Assembly: GCA_003516955.1 (NCBI GenBank)
Contig: DPBN01000241.1
Span: 1-12,262 of the forward strand
Direction: 5' to 3'
Source: Armatimonadota bacterium
Lineage (GTDB): Bacteria; Armatimonadota; Fimbriimonadia; Fimbriimonadales; Fimbriimonadaceae
DNA length: 12,262 bases
Of the stretch, positions 1 to 7,194 are shown in pieces (position 1 is the first letter of the stretch; the number at the start of each line of letters is the position of its first letter). A program made the translations under genes and the position numbers. The notes under the pieces were generated by a model. The model saw only the letters and a program-made list of their open reading frames with translations, was not told the origin of the DNA and ran no database searches.

Positions 1-1
1 A

Positions 2-526
2 GCCATGGCCCAGGCCTTCGCCGAAGGCAAGGAGATCGTGGAGCAGCACGTGCGCCGGGAGATCGAGCGCGCCCGCGAAGCGCGCACCATCGCGGTCGAG
101 AAGCTTCTGCGGGCCGACCTCGGCGAGTTCGTCCTGATCGGCCGCATCGACCGACTGGACGAACACCCCGACGGAACGCTGGAGATCGTCGACTACAAGT
201 CGGGCCGCGAGGCGACGTCCGACGAGGAGGTGGCCGCCGACCTGGCCATGTGCTGCTACCAGCTTCTGGTGCGCGAACACTACCCCGACCGACCGGTCCG
301 CGCGACGATCCTCGCCCTCCGCTCCGGAACCACCGGAACGGCCTCGCTGACGGAGGAGGAGCTCCGCACGCTCCGCGAAGACCTGGTCGCCATCGGCCGC
401 GAGATCCTCTCCCGCGACTACGAAAACCTCGTGCCGGTGTGGAAGCGCCTCTGCAGGGAGTGCGACTTTCTTCCGCTGTGCAGGCGTCACCCTGAGTTCG
501 AGGAGCTTGTGGAGTCTTCGGACTGA
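2..526 (+). CDS. PD-(D/E)XK nuclease domain, C-terminal end of a RecB/AddA-type protein (partial)
   Basis: The reading frame is open to the left edge, so the gene very probably starts upstream; the ATG at position 5 is more likely internal. Counting from that ATG, the nuclease core is visible. GRIDRLD at 46-52 carries the metal-binding Asp49, VDYKSG at 62-67 is the (D/E)xK motif (Asp63, Lys65), and the helix with Gln86 (YQLLVRE) is the usual QxxxY-type motif. The tail has Cys150, Cys153 and Cys159 in a CxxC-x5-C pattern. In AddB, Cas4 and related RecB-family nucleases this pattern holds three of four ligands of a 4Fe-4S cluster, with the fourth Cys far upstream, here outside the window. This family usually forms the C-terminus of UvrD-like helicases that process double-strand breaks. 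A stand-alone RecB-like nuclease cannot be excluded. The last 40 nt overlap the 3' end of the convergent M16-like gene. Confidence 0.85.
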   Translation, partial: AMAQAFAEGKEIVEQHVRREIERAREARTIAVEKLLRADLGEFVLIGRIDRLDEHPDGTLEIVDYKSGREATSDEEVAADLAMCCYQLLVREHYPDRPVRATILALRSGTTGTASLTEEELRTLREDLVAIGREILSRDYENLVPVWKRLCRECDFLPLCRRHPEFEELVESSD

Positions 527-1680
527 GCCTTGGATAGGAGGTCCAGCGCCAGCGCCTTCATCTCCTCCAAGGGGGTGGCTCGGGCCTCGGCCAGCCAGGC
601 CTCCACGCTCAGGGGTCTTCCCGTCTTGAGCGCCCAGTAGGCCGCCAACGCCGCTTGGTCGACGGGCTCCAGCAGCGTCGGATCGAAGCCGGTGAGCGCC
701 AGAGCCCCATCGCGGTATGGGACCGGCCCCTGCCGCCCCATCACCGCGAGGGCACGGAGACGGTCCGCCTCGGTCCATGCCCCGACCGCCGCCAGCAGCC
801 TCCGCCATCCATCCGGCACCGACTCCAATCCGTGGGCCTTGCCCAAAAGCACGCGCAGGGCCACGCCGGCCTGCGTGCCCTCCAAGCGGCACTCCTGGCG
901 GTACGAGAACCCATCCTCCACCCTCCAGGTTCGGAACAGCGAAGCGCCTTTGCCCGCGCCCAGCGCCGAGGCGACCAGCCACACTCGGCCCATCCCCCGA
1001 TCGGACAGGTCGGTCCAGGGAGCCGTCCACCGGAAGAAGCGCGAGGAACCGACCGGTAGCTCCGAACGGCCCGCACCCAGCAACCCGGGCGGTTCCGCCG
1101 GACGGGCCGAGGTCTTCCAGTCGTCCAGCCGCACCTCCAGCGCCCGTCTCCCCTCTCCGGGCTGGAACGGCCCGCTGATCGCCACACCGACCCGGTCCGG
1201 CCGAAGAAGCCACGCGGCGAGCCTCGCGACGTCCCGCGGAGTCAGCGATTCCCACTGGGCGACCCGCGGGTCCACCGCCCGCTCCCACAGCGACCGGTGA
1301 TCCTCCCTCGCCCTCTGGATCGCACCACCGACCGCTTCCGTTGAGAGCGCCGGAGACCGCAGGAGGTCTGCGAGGAAGCTGGCAATCACCTTGTGGCGCC
1401 CCGGCGCCGTTGCCAGCCGGATGAGCAGCGCGTCGTCCGTGAGCTCCACCTTCGGCAGGACTCCGACGAGCGCCCCCTCGCCCAGCCACCTCTGCCGGCT
1501 GTAGGCCGCGGAGCCTTCCCACAGGGCCTCGACCAGCGCCCGAGCCGCGGCCACTCCCTTGGGCGAAAGCTCCGGGAGGCGAACCGCCGCGGCCACGCAG
1601 ACGGCCTTCTGCTCCGGCGCGGCCAACTCCACAAGGCGCAGCCCCGTGCCGAGAACGAACAAAGTCCAGGCCGCGATCAC
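487..1680 (-). CDS. M16-family peptidase homologue lacking HxxEH (non-catalytic partner subunit)
   Basis: 397 residues, with a GTG start at 1680-1678. The start is chosen because GTGA overlaps the TGA stop of the preceding M16 gene by 4 nt and a GGAGGGG box lies just upstream. The fold is inferred from the pairing, the length (one M16 half, about 400 residues) and C-terminal motifs. At the position of the zinc motif the sequence reads RALVEALWEGS (about 47-57), so HxxEH is lost. However, the segment around 250-260 (Arg253, GFSY with Tyr260) matches the R/Y pair that M16 enzymes use for substrate binding. In heterodimeric M16B peptidases one subunit carries HxxEH and the other the R/Y pair, so this is probably the second subunit of the enzyme encoded upstream. 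The first 18 residues are hydrophobic and may be a signal or anchor, but lack a basic n-region. The C-terminus is Ser-rich. Confidence 0.75.
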   Translation of the reverse strand: MIAAWTLFVLGTGLRLVELAAPEQKAVCVAAAVRLPELSPKGVAAARALVEALWEGSAAYSRQRWLGEGALVGVLPKVELTDDALLIRLATAPGRHKVIASFLADLLRSPALSTEAVGGAIQRAREDHRSLWERAVDPRVAQWESLTPRDVARLAAWLLRPDRVGVAISGPFQPGEGRRALEVRLDDWKTSARPAEPPGLLGAGRSELPVGSSRFFRWTAPWTDLSDRGMGRVWLVASALGAGKGASLFRTWRVEDGFSYRQECRLEGTQAGVALRVLLGKAHGLESVPDGWRRLLAAVGAWTEADRLRALAVMGRQGPVPYRDGALALTGFDPTLLEPVDQAALAAYWALKTGRPLSVEAWLAEARATPLEEMKALALDLLSKAQSEDSTSSSNSG

Positions 1681-2837
1681 CGCCCCTCCCCCGTGAGCAG
1701 GTAAGCCTTGTCCGCGCCGAATCGTTCCAGGCCTCGGCGCACGGCGTCCGATCCAAGGCCGCGCAGCCGCTGGAGCAGGTCGTCGGGGGCCGAGGCGCGG
1801 CCCTGCACGGCCGCCACGCCGTACCACAGCCCCGCCCGCAGAGGATCCTCGAGCTGACTCTTCAGCCATCGGGCGGCCCATTGCGCCGCAGCCGCGCCGT
1901 CCGCAGGACGCCAGCCGTCGAGCGCCTTCTGCCAAGCTTCGGCCAGGCGGCGACTCGATCGCGTCTCCCCGACGATCACGAGAGACGGCAGGTCGCTGGG
2001 CGTGTACAGCACCCGGCCGCCGTCCAGCTTGGACGAGAGCAGCAAAGCTCCGGCCAGCGCCTCGGCGGTCTCCTCGGAATCCAGCCCGCGCACCGGCGCG
2101 GCACGGTACTCCCCGACGAGGCGGTCGCTCCTGGCCCAAGCGAACGGTCTGGCCTCCCGGCGCTGGACGGAAGCCCGCCGATCGCCCCTCGGCCACGAGA
2201 CCCTCCGCCGGATCTCATCCGCCCACTCTTGCGGCCTGTCGGGCACGCACGCGACCAGAACCAGGTTTCGGCCCTCGAACAGCGCCGACCAAAGCCCCTG
2301 CAGCTGCTCCGGCGACGCTCCGCCCATCGCTTCCAGGTCGCCGAACGGATCCAGGCCCGCCTCGCCGAAGGCCATCTGCCACAGCAATCCCCCCGCGAGG
2401 CTCTCCGAGTCCCGCAGCTCCTCCTCCTCCCGCAGGACCGCCAGCTCGCGACGGATCAGCGCCTCGCTCAGCATCGGTGGCCGCAACAGCTCGGCGAGAG
2501 CGGCCACCAGCGTCCCCATGGCCTTCGCCGGACCCCAGATCCGAAAGTGCGAGGCGTCGCGGTAGGTGTCCGCCGTGAGGCCTCCCCCGACCGCCTCCAG
2601 CTTGCGGTCGAGATCGCGCTCCGGACCCAGCGCCACGAGGTGCTCCAGCAGGTGCCGAAACCCGTGCCTCTCCCTGCTCTCCGCCCACCCCCCCGTGCCG
2701 ACGACGAGGTGCAGCGCCGCGACCTGCGCCCCCTCCAGCGTACGGACCTGAATCCTCGCGCCGGACCGGTCCTCCCATCCGTACACGGCCCCTCCCGGCT
2801 CTTGGAGCCACGCCACGAGCACTGGAACCCAAAACAT
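1677..2837 (-). CDS. M16-family zinc metallopeptidase (HxxEH intact)
   Basis: 386 residues. The ATG at 2837-2835 overlaps the SDR stop codon by one base (TGATG), which decides the start; the frame stays open far upstream, so length alone does not. The zinc site is complete: His62-Leu-Leu-Glu65-His66 (HLLEH), followed about 73 residues later by an acidic run (Glu137-140, in AVLREEEEL) supplying the third ligand. HxxEH is the inverted zinc motif of pitrilysin/insulinase and processing-peptidase enzymes, which cleave peptides inside a two-lobed chamber. The chain is one lobe only, and the loop where the R/Y pair would sit looks shortened (LDGGRVLYT), so activity probably needs the downstream partner. 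The N-terminus (MFWVPVLVAW) is hydrophobic and could be a weak signal peptide, so the location is uncertain. It is the middle gene of a coupled operon. Substrate unknown. Confidence 0.88.
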   Translation of the reverse strand: MFWVPVLVAWLQEPGGAVYGWEDRSGARIQVRTLEGAQVAALHLVVGTGGWAESRERHGFRHLLEHLVALGPERDLDRKLEAVGGGLTADTYRDASHFRIWGPAKAMGTLVAALAELLRPPMLSEALIRRELAVLREEEELRDSESLAGGLLWQMAFGEAGLDPFGDLEAMGGASPEQLQGLWSALFEGRNLVLVACVPDRPQEWADEIRRRVSWPRGDRRASVQRREARPFAWARSDRLVGEYRAAPVRGLDSEETAEALAGALLLSSKLDGGRVLYTPSDLPSLVIVGETRSSRRLAEAWQKALDGWRPADGAAAAQWAARWLKSQLEDPLRAGLWYGVAAVQGRASAPDDLLQRLRGLGSDAVRRGLERFGADKAYLLTGEGR

Positions 2838-3574
2838 CAGTGGAAGTAGCTCGCTCCGTTGATGTCGATGGTCTGACCCGAGAGGTAGTCGGCTTCGCCC
2901 GACAGGAGGAACCGGACCACGTTCGCGCAGTCCTCGGGGGTGGCCATCCGGCCGAGCGGGATCGTCTCCAGGATCGAGGGCAGGCGCTCCCGCATGCCGG
3001 TGCGGGCCATCGCGGTGTCCACCCATCCCGGCGCGATGCCGAACAGCAGCACCCCCTTGGGTGCCAGCTCCACCGCCAGCGAGCGCGTCAGGTTGATCAG
3101 AGCCGCCTTCGAGGCGGCGTAGGCGGCGGCCCCGGCCTCGCCCCGAAACCCCACCCGACTGGCCACGTTGACGATCTTGCCCCCGCCTCTGCCCGCAAAG
3201 CGCAAGGATGCCAGGCGCGACAGAACCATCGGAGCCCGAAGATTCAGCGCCATGGTTTCCTCCCAGACGCGCATCCATTCGTCGTCCGTGGACTCCAGCA
3301 GCGAGCACGGAACGTACGCGCCGGCGTTGTTGACCAGCGCGTGAAGCTCGCCGTCCCGGATGGCTTCCTCCCACAGCCTCTCCGCCTCCCCGGGCACCGA
3401 CAGATCGGCGCGGTAGACGCCGCACACCGCCGAACCCAGGTTCCCCGCGATCTCGGCGATCGCCGTGGGCGAACCCCGGTGATGCAGCGCGACCGACCAG
3501 CCGTCGGCCGCCAACCGCATCGCGATGGCCCGCCCGATGCCCCTGCTCGCCCCTGTGATCAGAACCCTTCGCAT
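2837..3574 (-). CDS. SDR-family NAD(P)-dependent oxidoreductase (FabG-like)
   Basis: 245 residues, the normal length of a classical short-chain dehydrogenase/reductase. The nucleotide-binding glycine motif TGASRGIG is at 7-14, NNAG at 82-85, and the catalytic tetrad is complete: Asn111, Ser139 (NVASR), Tyr152 and Lys156 (YAASK). The segment APGWVDTAM at 181-189 and the C-terminal SGQTIDINGA are typical of the FabG branch. The substrate is not predictable from this; 3-oxoacyl-ACP reduction is one possibility, but many FabG-like proteins act on sugars or other alcohols. It is the first gene of an operon with two M16 proteins and shares one base with the next start codon. The ATG at 3574 lies 7 nt after a candidate -10 box (CACAAT) and has no convincing Shine-Dalgarno, so its mRNA may be leaderless. 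Confidence 0.9.
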   Translation of the reverse strand: MRRVLITGASRGIGRAIAMRLAADGWSVALHHRGSPTAIAEIAGNLGSAVCGVYRADLSVPGEAERLWEEAIRDGELHALVNNAGAYVPCSLLESTDDEWMRVWEETMALNLRAPMVLSRLASLRFAGRGGGKIVNVASRVGFRGEAGAAAYAASKAALINLTRSLAVELAPKGVLLFGIAPGWVDTAMARTGMRERLPSILETIPLGRMATPEDCANVVRFLLSGEADYLSGQTIDINGASYFH

Positions 3575-3581
3575 CGCATGG

Positions 3582-3591
3582 ATTGTGGCAC
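3582..3591 (-). promoter_or_regulatory. Candidate extended -10 (TGCCACAAT) for the SDR-M16-M16 operon
   Basis: On the minus strand the box CACAAT (3587-3582) is preceded by TGC, giving an extended -10 shape, and ends 7 nt before the ATG at 3574. Transcription would start at or next to the start codon. The same 10-mer GTGCCACAAT recurs on the minus strand at 7204-7195. I see no clear -35. This is a sequence-pattern call only. Confidence 0.4.
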
Positions 3592-3661
3592 CCCCCGGCG
3601 TGCGTCCTGCCGCTCCTGGCGCTCAGCAGGAAGTCTGGGACACCTGCTTCGCGCCGAACCC

Positions 3662-3692
3662 TAGACAGGATGCCAGGAACTCTACGCAGAAT
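3662..3692 (+). promoter_or_regulatory. Possible cydAB promoter (TAGACA / CAGAAT)
   Basis: In the 187-bp divergent gap before cydA, TAGACA (3662-3667, five of six to TTGACA) and CAGAAT (3687-3692) are 19 bp apart. They would give a leader of roughly 60 nt before the cydA ATG. The spacing is long and the match weak. A purine-rich AGGAGG at 3694-3699 follows the -10 but has no usable start behind it. No FNR- or ArcA-type palindrome is evident. Confidence 0.25.
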
Positions 3693-3742
3693 AGGAGGTG
3701 GGGGCACCGTCGGCCTTCGCCGCACGGCGGCGCCCATCCCGC

Positions 3743-3750
3743 AAGGAGGG
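3743..3750 (+). promoter_or_regulatory. Ribosome binding site of cydA
   Basis: AAGGAGGG sits 11 nt upstream of the ATG at 3762. It decides the start: the frame is open further upstream to 3525, but those codons have no CydA-like sequence, while [12 protein letters not shown] begins exactly where CydA proteins begin. Confidence 0.8.
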
Positions 3751-3761
3751 AAACCAAACCT

Positions 3762-5114
3762 ATGGATGCGGAAACCCTGGCCAGAATCCAGTTCGGCCTC
3801 ACCGCAGCGTTCCACTACATCTTTCCGCCCATGAGCATCGGCTTGGGCGTGATCCTCGTTCTGCTCGAGGGGGCGTACCTCAAGACGAAGGACCAAACCT
3901 GGGAGCTCGCGACCAAGTTCTGGGTGAAGATCTTCGCGATCGTCTTCGCCGTCGGCGTCGCCACCGGCATCGTGATGGAGTTCCAGTTCGGGACGAACTG
4001 GTCGGTCTACAGCCGCTTCGTCGGCGACATCTTCGGAAGCGCGCTCGCGGCAGAAGGGATCTTCGCCTTCTTCCTCGAATCCGGCTTCCTCGCGGTGCTC
4101 GTGTTCGGGTGGAACCGGGTGTCGCCGAAGGTGCACTTCCTGTCCACGATCATGGTGATGCTCGGATCGCACTTCAGCGCGATCTGGATCATCGTGGCGA
4201 ACAGCTGGCAGCAGACACCGGCGGCCTACAAGATCGCCGGGGAGGGCGTGTTCCGCCGGGCGGAGATCACGGACTTCTGGGGCCTGGTGTTCAACCCGTC
4301 TTCCATGGACCGCCTCGTCCATGCCGTCGTCGGCGCATGGGCCACCGGCGCGTTCTTCGTGCTCAGCGTGAGCGCCTTCTACCTGCTGAAGAAGAAACAC
4401 GTGGAGGTCGCGAACGCGTCGCTTCGCGTCGCGCTCCCGTTCGCGCTGGTCGCTTCTCTGCTCCAGCCGCTGACCGGCCACAGCAGCATCGCCGGCGTGG
4501 CAAAGAACCAGCCGGCCAAGCTCGCCGCCTTCGAGGGCCATTACGACTCCAACAAGCCGATGGACCTCGTTCTGTTCGGCTGGACCAACCCGGACACCCA
4601 ACAGACCACGGCGCTCAAGATTCCCGGCATGGCCAGCTGGCTCCTGTATCAGGACGCCCGCAAACCCGTGACCGGCCTCGACAAGTTCCCCAAGGAGGAC
4701 CGGCCGCCTGTGACCTGGGTGTTCCAGACCTACCACCTCATGATCGGCACGGGAATGCTGATGATCCTGCTGGCGGCCCTCGCGGCCTTCCGGTTCCGAA
4801 CTGGGAAACTGCCGGACTGCACGCTCCTCCTCAAGGCGCTGGTGGTGTCGGTGGCGCTGCCCCACATCGCCAACCAGATGGGGTGGATGTCCGCTGAGCT
4901 GGGGCGCCAGCCGTGGATCGTCTACGGGCTCCTGCGCACCTCTCAGGGCCTTTCGAAGGTCGTTCCGGCCTCTCTGGTCCTGACGTCGCTGATCCTCTTC
5001 ACCTTGATCTACCTGATGCTTTTCGCGCTGTTCCTGTTCCTCCTCGACCGCAAGATCAAGGAGGGGCCGACCCTCGAAATGGCCACGAAGCGAAGCGACA
5101 GGGGGGCGATCTAA
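3762..5114 (+). CDS. cydA: Cytochrome bd ubiquinol oxidase subunit I
   Basis: 450 residues, a polytopic membrane protein that oxidises quinol and reduces O2 to water without proton pumping; it holds hemes b558, b595 and d. Ligands and key residues align with E. coli CydA at a near-constant offset: His18 (E. coli His19), Glu98 and Glu106 in the [12 protein letters not shown] segment (Glu99, Glu107), His187 (His186) and Met376 in [12 protein letters not shown] (Met393). The quinol-site pair Lys253 and Glu258 in PAKLAAFEG matches Lys252/Glu257. The Q-loop between about 258 and 320 is short, so this is the short-loop form, which explains why it is about 70 residues shorter than the E. coli protein. 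It is followed directly by cydB. No cydX or cydDC is present in the window. The high-affinity oxidase suggests growth at low O2. Confidence 0.97.
   Translation: MDAETLARIQFGLTAAFHYIFPPMSIGLGVILVLLEGAYLKTKDQTWELATKFWVKIFAIVFAVGVATGIVMEFQFGTNWSVYSRFVGDIFGSALAAEGIFAFFLESGFLAVLVFGWNRVSPKVHFLSTIMVMLGSHFSAIWIIVANSWQQTPAAYKIAGEGVFRRAEITDFWGLVFNPSSMDRLVHAVVGAWATGAFFVLSVSAFYLLKKKHVEVANASLRVALPFALVASLLQPLTGHSSIAGVAKNQPAKLAAFEGHYDSNKPMDLVLFGWTNPDTQQTTALKIPGMASWLLYQDARKPVTGLDKFPKEDRPPVTWVFQTYHLMIGTGMLMILLAALAAFRFRTGKLPDCTLLLKALVVSVALPHIANQMGWMSAELGRQPWIVYGLLRTSQGLSKVVPASLVLTSLILFTLIYLMLFALFLFLLDRKIKEGPTLEMATKRSDRGAI
5100..5106 (+). promoter_or_regulatory. Ribosome binding site of cydB
   Basis: AGGGGGG inside the last codons of cydA, 8 nt before the cydB ATG. 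The cydA TAA and the cydB ATG are directly adjacent, which suggests coupled translation. Confidence 0.6.
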
Positions 5115-6143
5115 ATGAACTACCCGTTTGATCTTCAGACCGTTTGGTTCCTCTTGGTGGGTGTGCTGCTGACCGGCTACGCCATCTTGGATGGCTTCGA
5201 CCTCGGCATCGGCACTGTCTATCTCCTCGCCAAAGGCGACAAGAACCGAAGGACGCTGCTCAACGCGATCGGCCCGGTATGGGACGGAAACGAGGTGTGG
5301 CTGATCACCGGCGGGGGTGCGCTCTTCGCGGCGTTCCCGCACGTGTACGCCACGGTCTTCAGCGGGTTCTACCTGCCTTTCGTTCTGTTGCTGTTCGGGC
5401 TGATCTTCCGCGCGGTGGCCATCGAGTTCCGCAGCAAGCTCGAGTCCCAGCGGTGGAGGAACGCCTGGGACGTGAGCTTCAGCGTGGCCTCGGTGTTGAT
5501 CGCACTGCTGGCGGGAGTGGCGCTGGGCAACATGATCGTCGGCGTCCCGCTGAACCAGGAGATGGAGTACACAGGCACGTTCTTCACGCTGCTCAACCCG
5601 TACTCGCTGCTGGTGGGCGTCACCACGGTTGCGCTGTTCACCATGCACGGCTCGATCTACGCCGTGCTGAAGACGGAGGGCGAGCTGCAGGAGCAGGCGC
5701 GCAAGTGGGTGTTCGGCTCGATCATCTTCTTCGCGCTCTGCTACGTGCTGACCACCATGTCGACCCTGCTGTTCTTCCCCCACATGGCGGAGAAGTTCCG
5801 GACCCAGCCGATCCTGCTCGCCGTGCCGATGCTGAACGTTCTGGCGCTCTTCAACATCCCGCGGGAGATCTACCGGCGCAACGAGACGATGGCCTTCGTT
5901 TCGTCCTGCGTCGCAGTGGCCACGCTGATGGCGCTGTTCGGCATCGGGCTGTATCCCAACCTGGTTCTCTCGAACCCGAACCCCGAGTACAGCCTCACGA
6001 TCCGCAACGCGTCTTCCTCGAACGCATCGCTGACGATCATGCTCACCATCGCGATCCTCGGCATGCCGTTCGTGCTCGCCTACACCTCGGCCATCTACTG
6101 GGTGTTCCGCGGGAAGGTGAACACGGAGGCGCTCCACTACTGA
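5115..6143 (+). CDS. cydB: Cytochrome bd ubiquinol oxidase subunit II
   Basis: 342 residues with about eight or nine hydrophobic segments; it pairs with CydA to form the bd oxidase. Family signatures are clear: the N-terminal GYAILDGFDLGIG (Asp29), then GPVWDGNEVWLITGGGALFA around 53-72 (Trp56, Asp57, Asn59, Glu60), then FPHVYATVFSGFYLP. The CydB of bd oxidases has the same scaffold as CydA but binds no heme in most studied cases; the GFDLG and WDGNEVW regions are part of the proposed proton path. The ATG follows the cydA stop with no gap, so the two are made together. The C-terminus (VFRGKVNTEALHY) is ordinary and I see no frameshift. No CydX-like small ORF follows: the next gene begins 39 nt later behind its own promoter-like box. 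Confidence 0.97.
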   Translation: MNYPFDLQTVWFLLVGVLLTGYAILDGFDLGIGTVYLLAKGDKNRRTLLNAIGPVWDGNEVWLITGGGALFAAFPHVYATVFSGFYLPFVLLLFGLIFRAVAIEFRSKLESQRWRNAWDVSFSVASVLIALLAGVALGNMIVGVPLNQEMEYTGTFFTLLNPYSLLVGVTTVALFTMHGSIYAVLKTEGELQEQARKWVFGSIIFFALCYVLTTMSTLLFFPHMAEKFRTQPILLAVPMLNVLALFNIPREIYRRNETMAFVSSCVAVATLMALFGIGLYPNLVLSNPNPEYSLTIRNASSSNASLTIMLTIAILGMPFVLAYTSAIYWVFRGKVNTEALHY

Positions 6144-6167
6144 TTCGTCCCAAGGTCGGGGTCCATC

Positions 6168-6176
6168 GGTAAAATG
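6168..6176 (+). promoter_or_regulatory. GGTAnnnTG box (TAAAAT) for the sugar epimerase gene, leaderless
   Basis: TAAAAT at 6170-6175, preceded by GG and followed by G, ends 6 nt before the ATG at 6182. This is the distance at which RNA polymerase would start on the A of ATG. There is no Shine-Dalgarno. No good -35 is visible at 16-19 bp. Confidence 0.55.
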
Positions 6177-6181
6177 CCGCC

Positions 6182-7021
6182 ATGGGCCCCGACCGTTTCT
6201 CCTGGATCACCGGATTCGTCGACGAAGCTGCCTCGGCCGCGCCGGATCAGATCAAGATCGCCCGGCGGCTCGGTCTGCGCGGCGTCGACGTCCGCACCGT
6301 CGACGGCAAGAACGTTCTGCAGCTCACGGACGACGAGGCCAAGGCTTATCGCGAGATGACGGAATCCGCTGGACTCGCGATCCAGTCCGTCAGCTCCCCG
6401 GTCAACAAGGTTCCTCTGACCCCGGATCACCGCCTGGAGGAGAACGCCAAACTGCGGCGCGCGATCGAGCTCTGCCGGGTGCTCGGCACCCGACGCATCC
6501 GCATCTTCTCCCCGACCGTGGGCGACCAGTGCCGCGAGGAGGACTGGCCCGCCGTGCGCGAGTGGATGGCCGAACAGGTCGCCATGGCCAAGGACGGCGA
6601 CGTCGTGCTCCTGCACGAGAACGACGCCCGGTTCTACGGCGCCTTTCCCGAGGGAGCTCGCCGGCTCTTCGAGGAGTTCGGTTCGGACCACTTCCGCGCA
6701 GCGTTCGACTTCGCCAACACGGTCCTCATCGGCTTTCGTCCCCTCAAGCACTGGTTCCCGTGGCTGCTGCCGCACCTGGACACGCTGCACATCAAGGACG
6801 CGATCGAAGCCGAGGGACGGGTCGTGCCGGCCGGCGAGGGGGAGGGCCAGATGGTGGAGACCTTGCGTTGGCTGGCCACGATGGGTTGGGACGGGCCGCT
6901 CACGCTCGAGCCGCACTTGGCCGTGGCGGGAAAGTTCGGCGGTTACACGGGGCCTCAGCTGTTCGAGGCCGCGACGCAGGCCCTGCGAACAACCATCGCC
7001 GAGGCTCTGAAGGGGGATTGA
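6182..7021 (+). CDS. Sugar phosphate isomerase/epimerase (xylose isomerase-like TIM barrel)
   Basis: 279 residues, a single AP-endonuclease-2/xylose-isomerase-like barrel. The metal site typical of sugar epimerases in this family is visible in order: Glu146 (LLHEND), Asp176 (AFDFANT), His203 (TLHIKDA) and Glu243 (LTLEPHL). These four ligands bind the divalent cation that drives proton transfer between C2 and C3 of ketoses, or isomerisation. The repeated strands (GVDVRTV, RIRIFSP, DVVLLHE) fit a (beta/alpha)8 fold. No signal peptide is seen, so it is presumably cytoplasmic. Neighbours give no substrate: cydB ends 38 nt upstream and the gene has its own promoter-like box. D-tagatose/psicose 3-epimerase, hydroxypyruvate isomerase and inosose-type activities are all possible. 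The start is fixed by the box-to-ATG spacing, and the family N-terminus fits. Confidence 0.88.
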   Translation: MGPDRFSWITGFVDEAASAAPDQIKIARRLGLRGVDVRTVDGKNVLQLTDDEAKAYREMTESAGLAIQSVSSPVNKVPLTPDHRLEENAKLRRAIELCRVLGTRRIRIFSPTVGDQCREEDWPAVREWMAEQVAMAKDGDVVLLHENDARFYGAFPEGARRLFEEFGSDHFRAAFDFANTVLIGFRPLKHWFPWLLPHLDTLHIKDAIEAEGRVVPAGEGEGQMVETLRWLATMGWDGPLTLEPHLAVAGKFGGYTGPQLFEAATQALRTTIAEALKGD

Positions 7022-7023
7022 TC

Positions 7024-7041
7024 GCCCACGGCGCTGTGGGC
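7024..7041 (+). terminator. Small GC hairpin just after the epimerase stop
   Basis: GCCCAC and GTGGGC form a perfect 6-bp stem with a 6-nt loop, starting 2 nt after the stop codon. There is no T-run on either strand, so this is not a classical intrinsic terminator. It could stabilise the 3' end or act for both converging transcripts. Stems this short are common by chance in such GC-rich DNA. Confidence 0.3.
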
Positions 7042-7051
7042 CTCGCTGGCA

Positions 7052-7129
7052 TCATCCATCCAGCTCGGTTCGGACCGTCAGCCTGACCAAGTGGTCGACC
7101 AGGTCCTCGATGAACGCGACGAACCGCAT
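7052..7129 (-). CDS. Candidate 25-residue peptide, unknown function
   Basis: This ORF lies in the 191-bp gap between the epimerase gene and galT. ATG at 7129-7127, TGA at 7054-7052. The Shine-Dalgarno is AGGAGGTGA (7142-7134), fully complementary to the 16S rRNA 3' end and the best in the window, with GGAGG 7 nt from the ATG. A candidate promoter (TGCCACAAT, 7203-7195) lies between the galT stop and the ORF. The peptide begins MRFVAFIEDL and ends RTELDG. Hydrophobic residues recur every three to four positions with charged residues between, so an amphipathic helix of about 20 residues is plausible. I do not recognise a family. It may be a real small protein, a translated small RNA, or chance; expression evidence is missing. 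Confidence 0.4.
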   Translation of the reverse strand: MRFVAFIEDLVDHLVRLTVRTELDG

Positions 7130-7133
7130 TCTC

Positions 7134-7142
7134 TCACCTCCT
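7134..7142 (-). promoter_or_regulatory. Perfect Shine-Dalgarno before the 25-residue ORF
   Basis: On the minus strand AGGAGGTGA, nine bases matching the anti-Shine-Dalgarno, 4 nt before the ATG at 7129. Several neighbouring plus-strand genes have no Shine-Dalgarno at all, so this one stands out and is the main support for the tiny ORF. Confidence 0.55.
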
Positions 7143-7194
7143 ACTTGGGTTTGTCTCGCCCAGCGTCGGGTGGCGGTTCCGCTGTGAACGTCCT

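Noticed and set aside
3525..3761. N-terminal extension of CydA
   Set aside because: It overlaps the SDR start region and lacks CydA-like sequence; the Shine-Dalgarno at 3743-3750 and conserved N-terminus place the start at 3762.
2838..6137. A continuous open frame on the minus strand running through SDR and cydAB into the M16 gene
   Set aside because: It is antisense to cydA and cydB, which are certain genes. The translation is rich in His, Glu, Gln and Arg as expected for the opposite strand of GC-rich coding DNA. Only the part from the ATG at 2837 is a real protein.
6144..6181. CydX-like small subunit after cydB
   Set aside because: Only 38 nt separate cydB from the next gene and no hydrophobic small ORF fits.
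7134..7142. Plus-strand TCACCTCCT as a fragment of the 16S rRNA 3' end
   Set aside because: Flanking bases do not match the 16S tail (no GGAT before it); the match is explained by a strong Shine-Dalgarno on the other strand.
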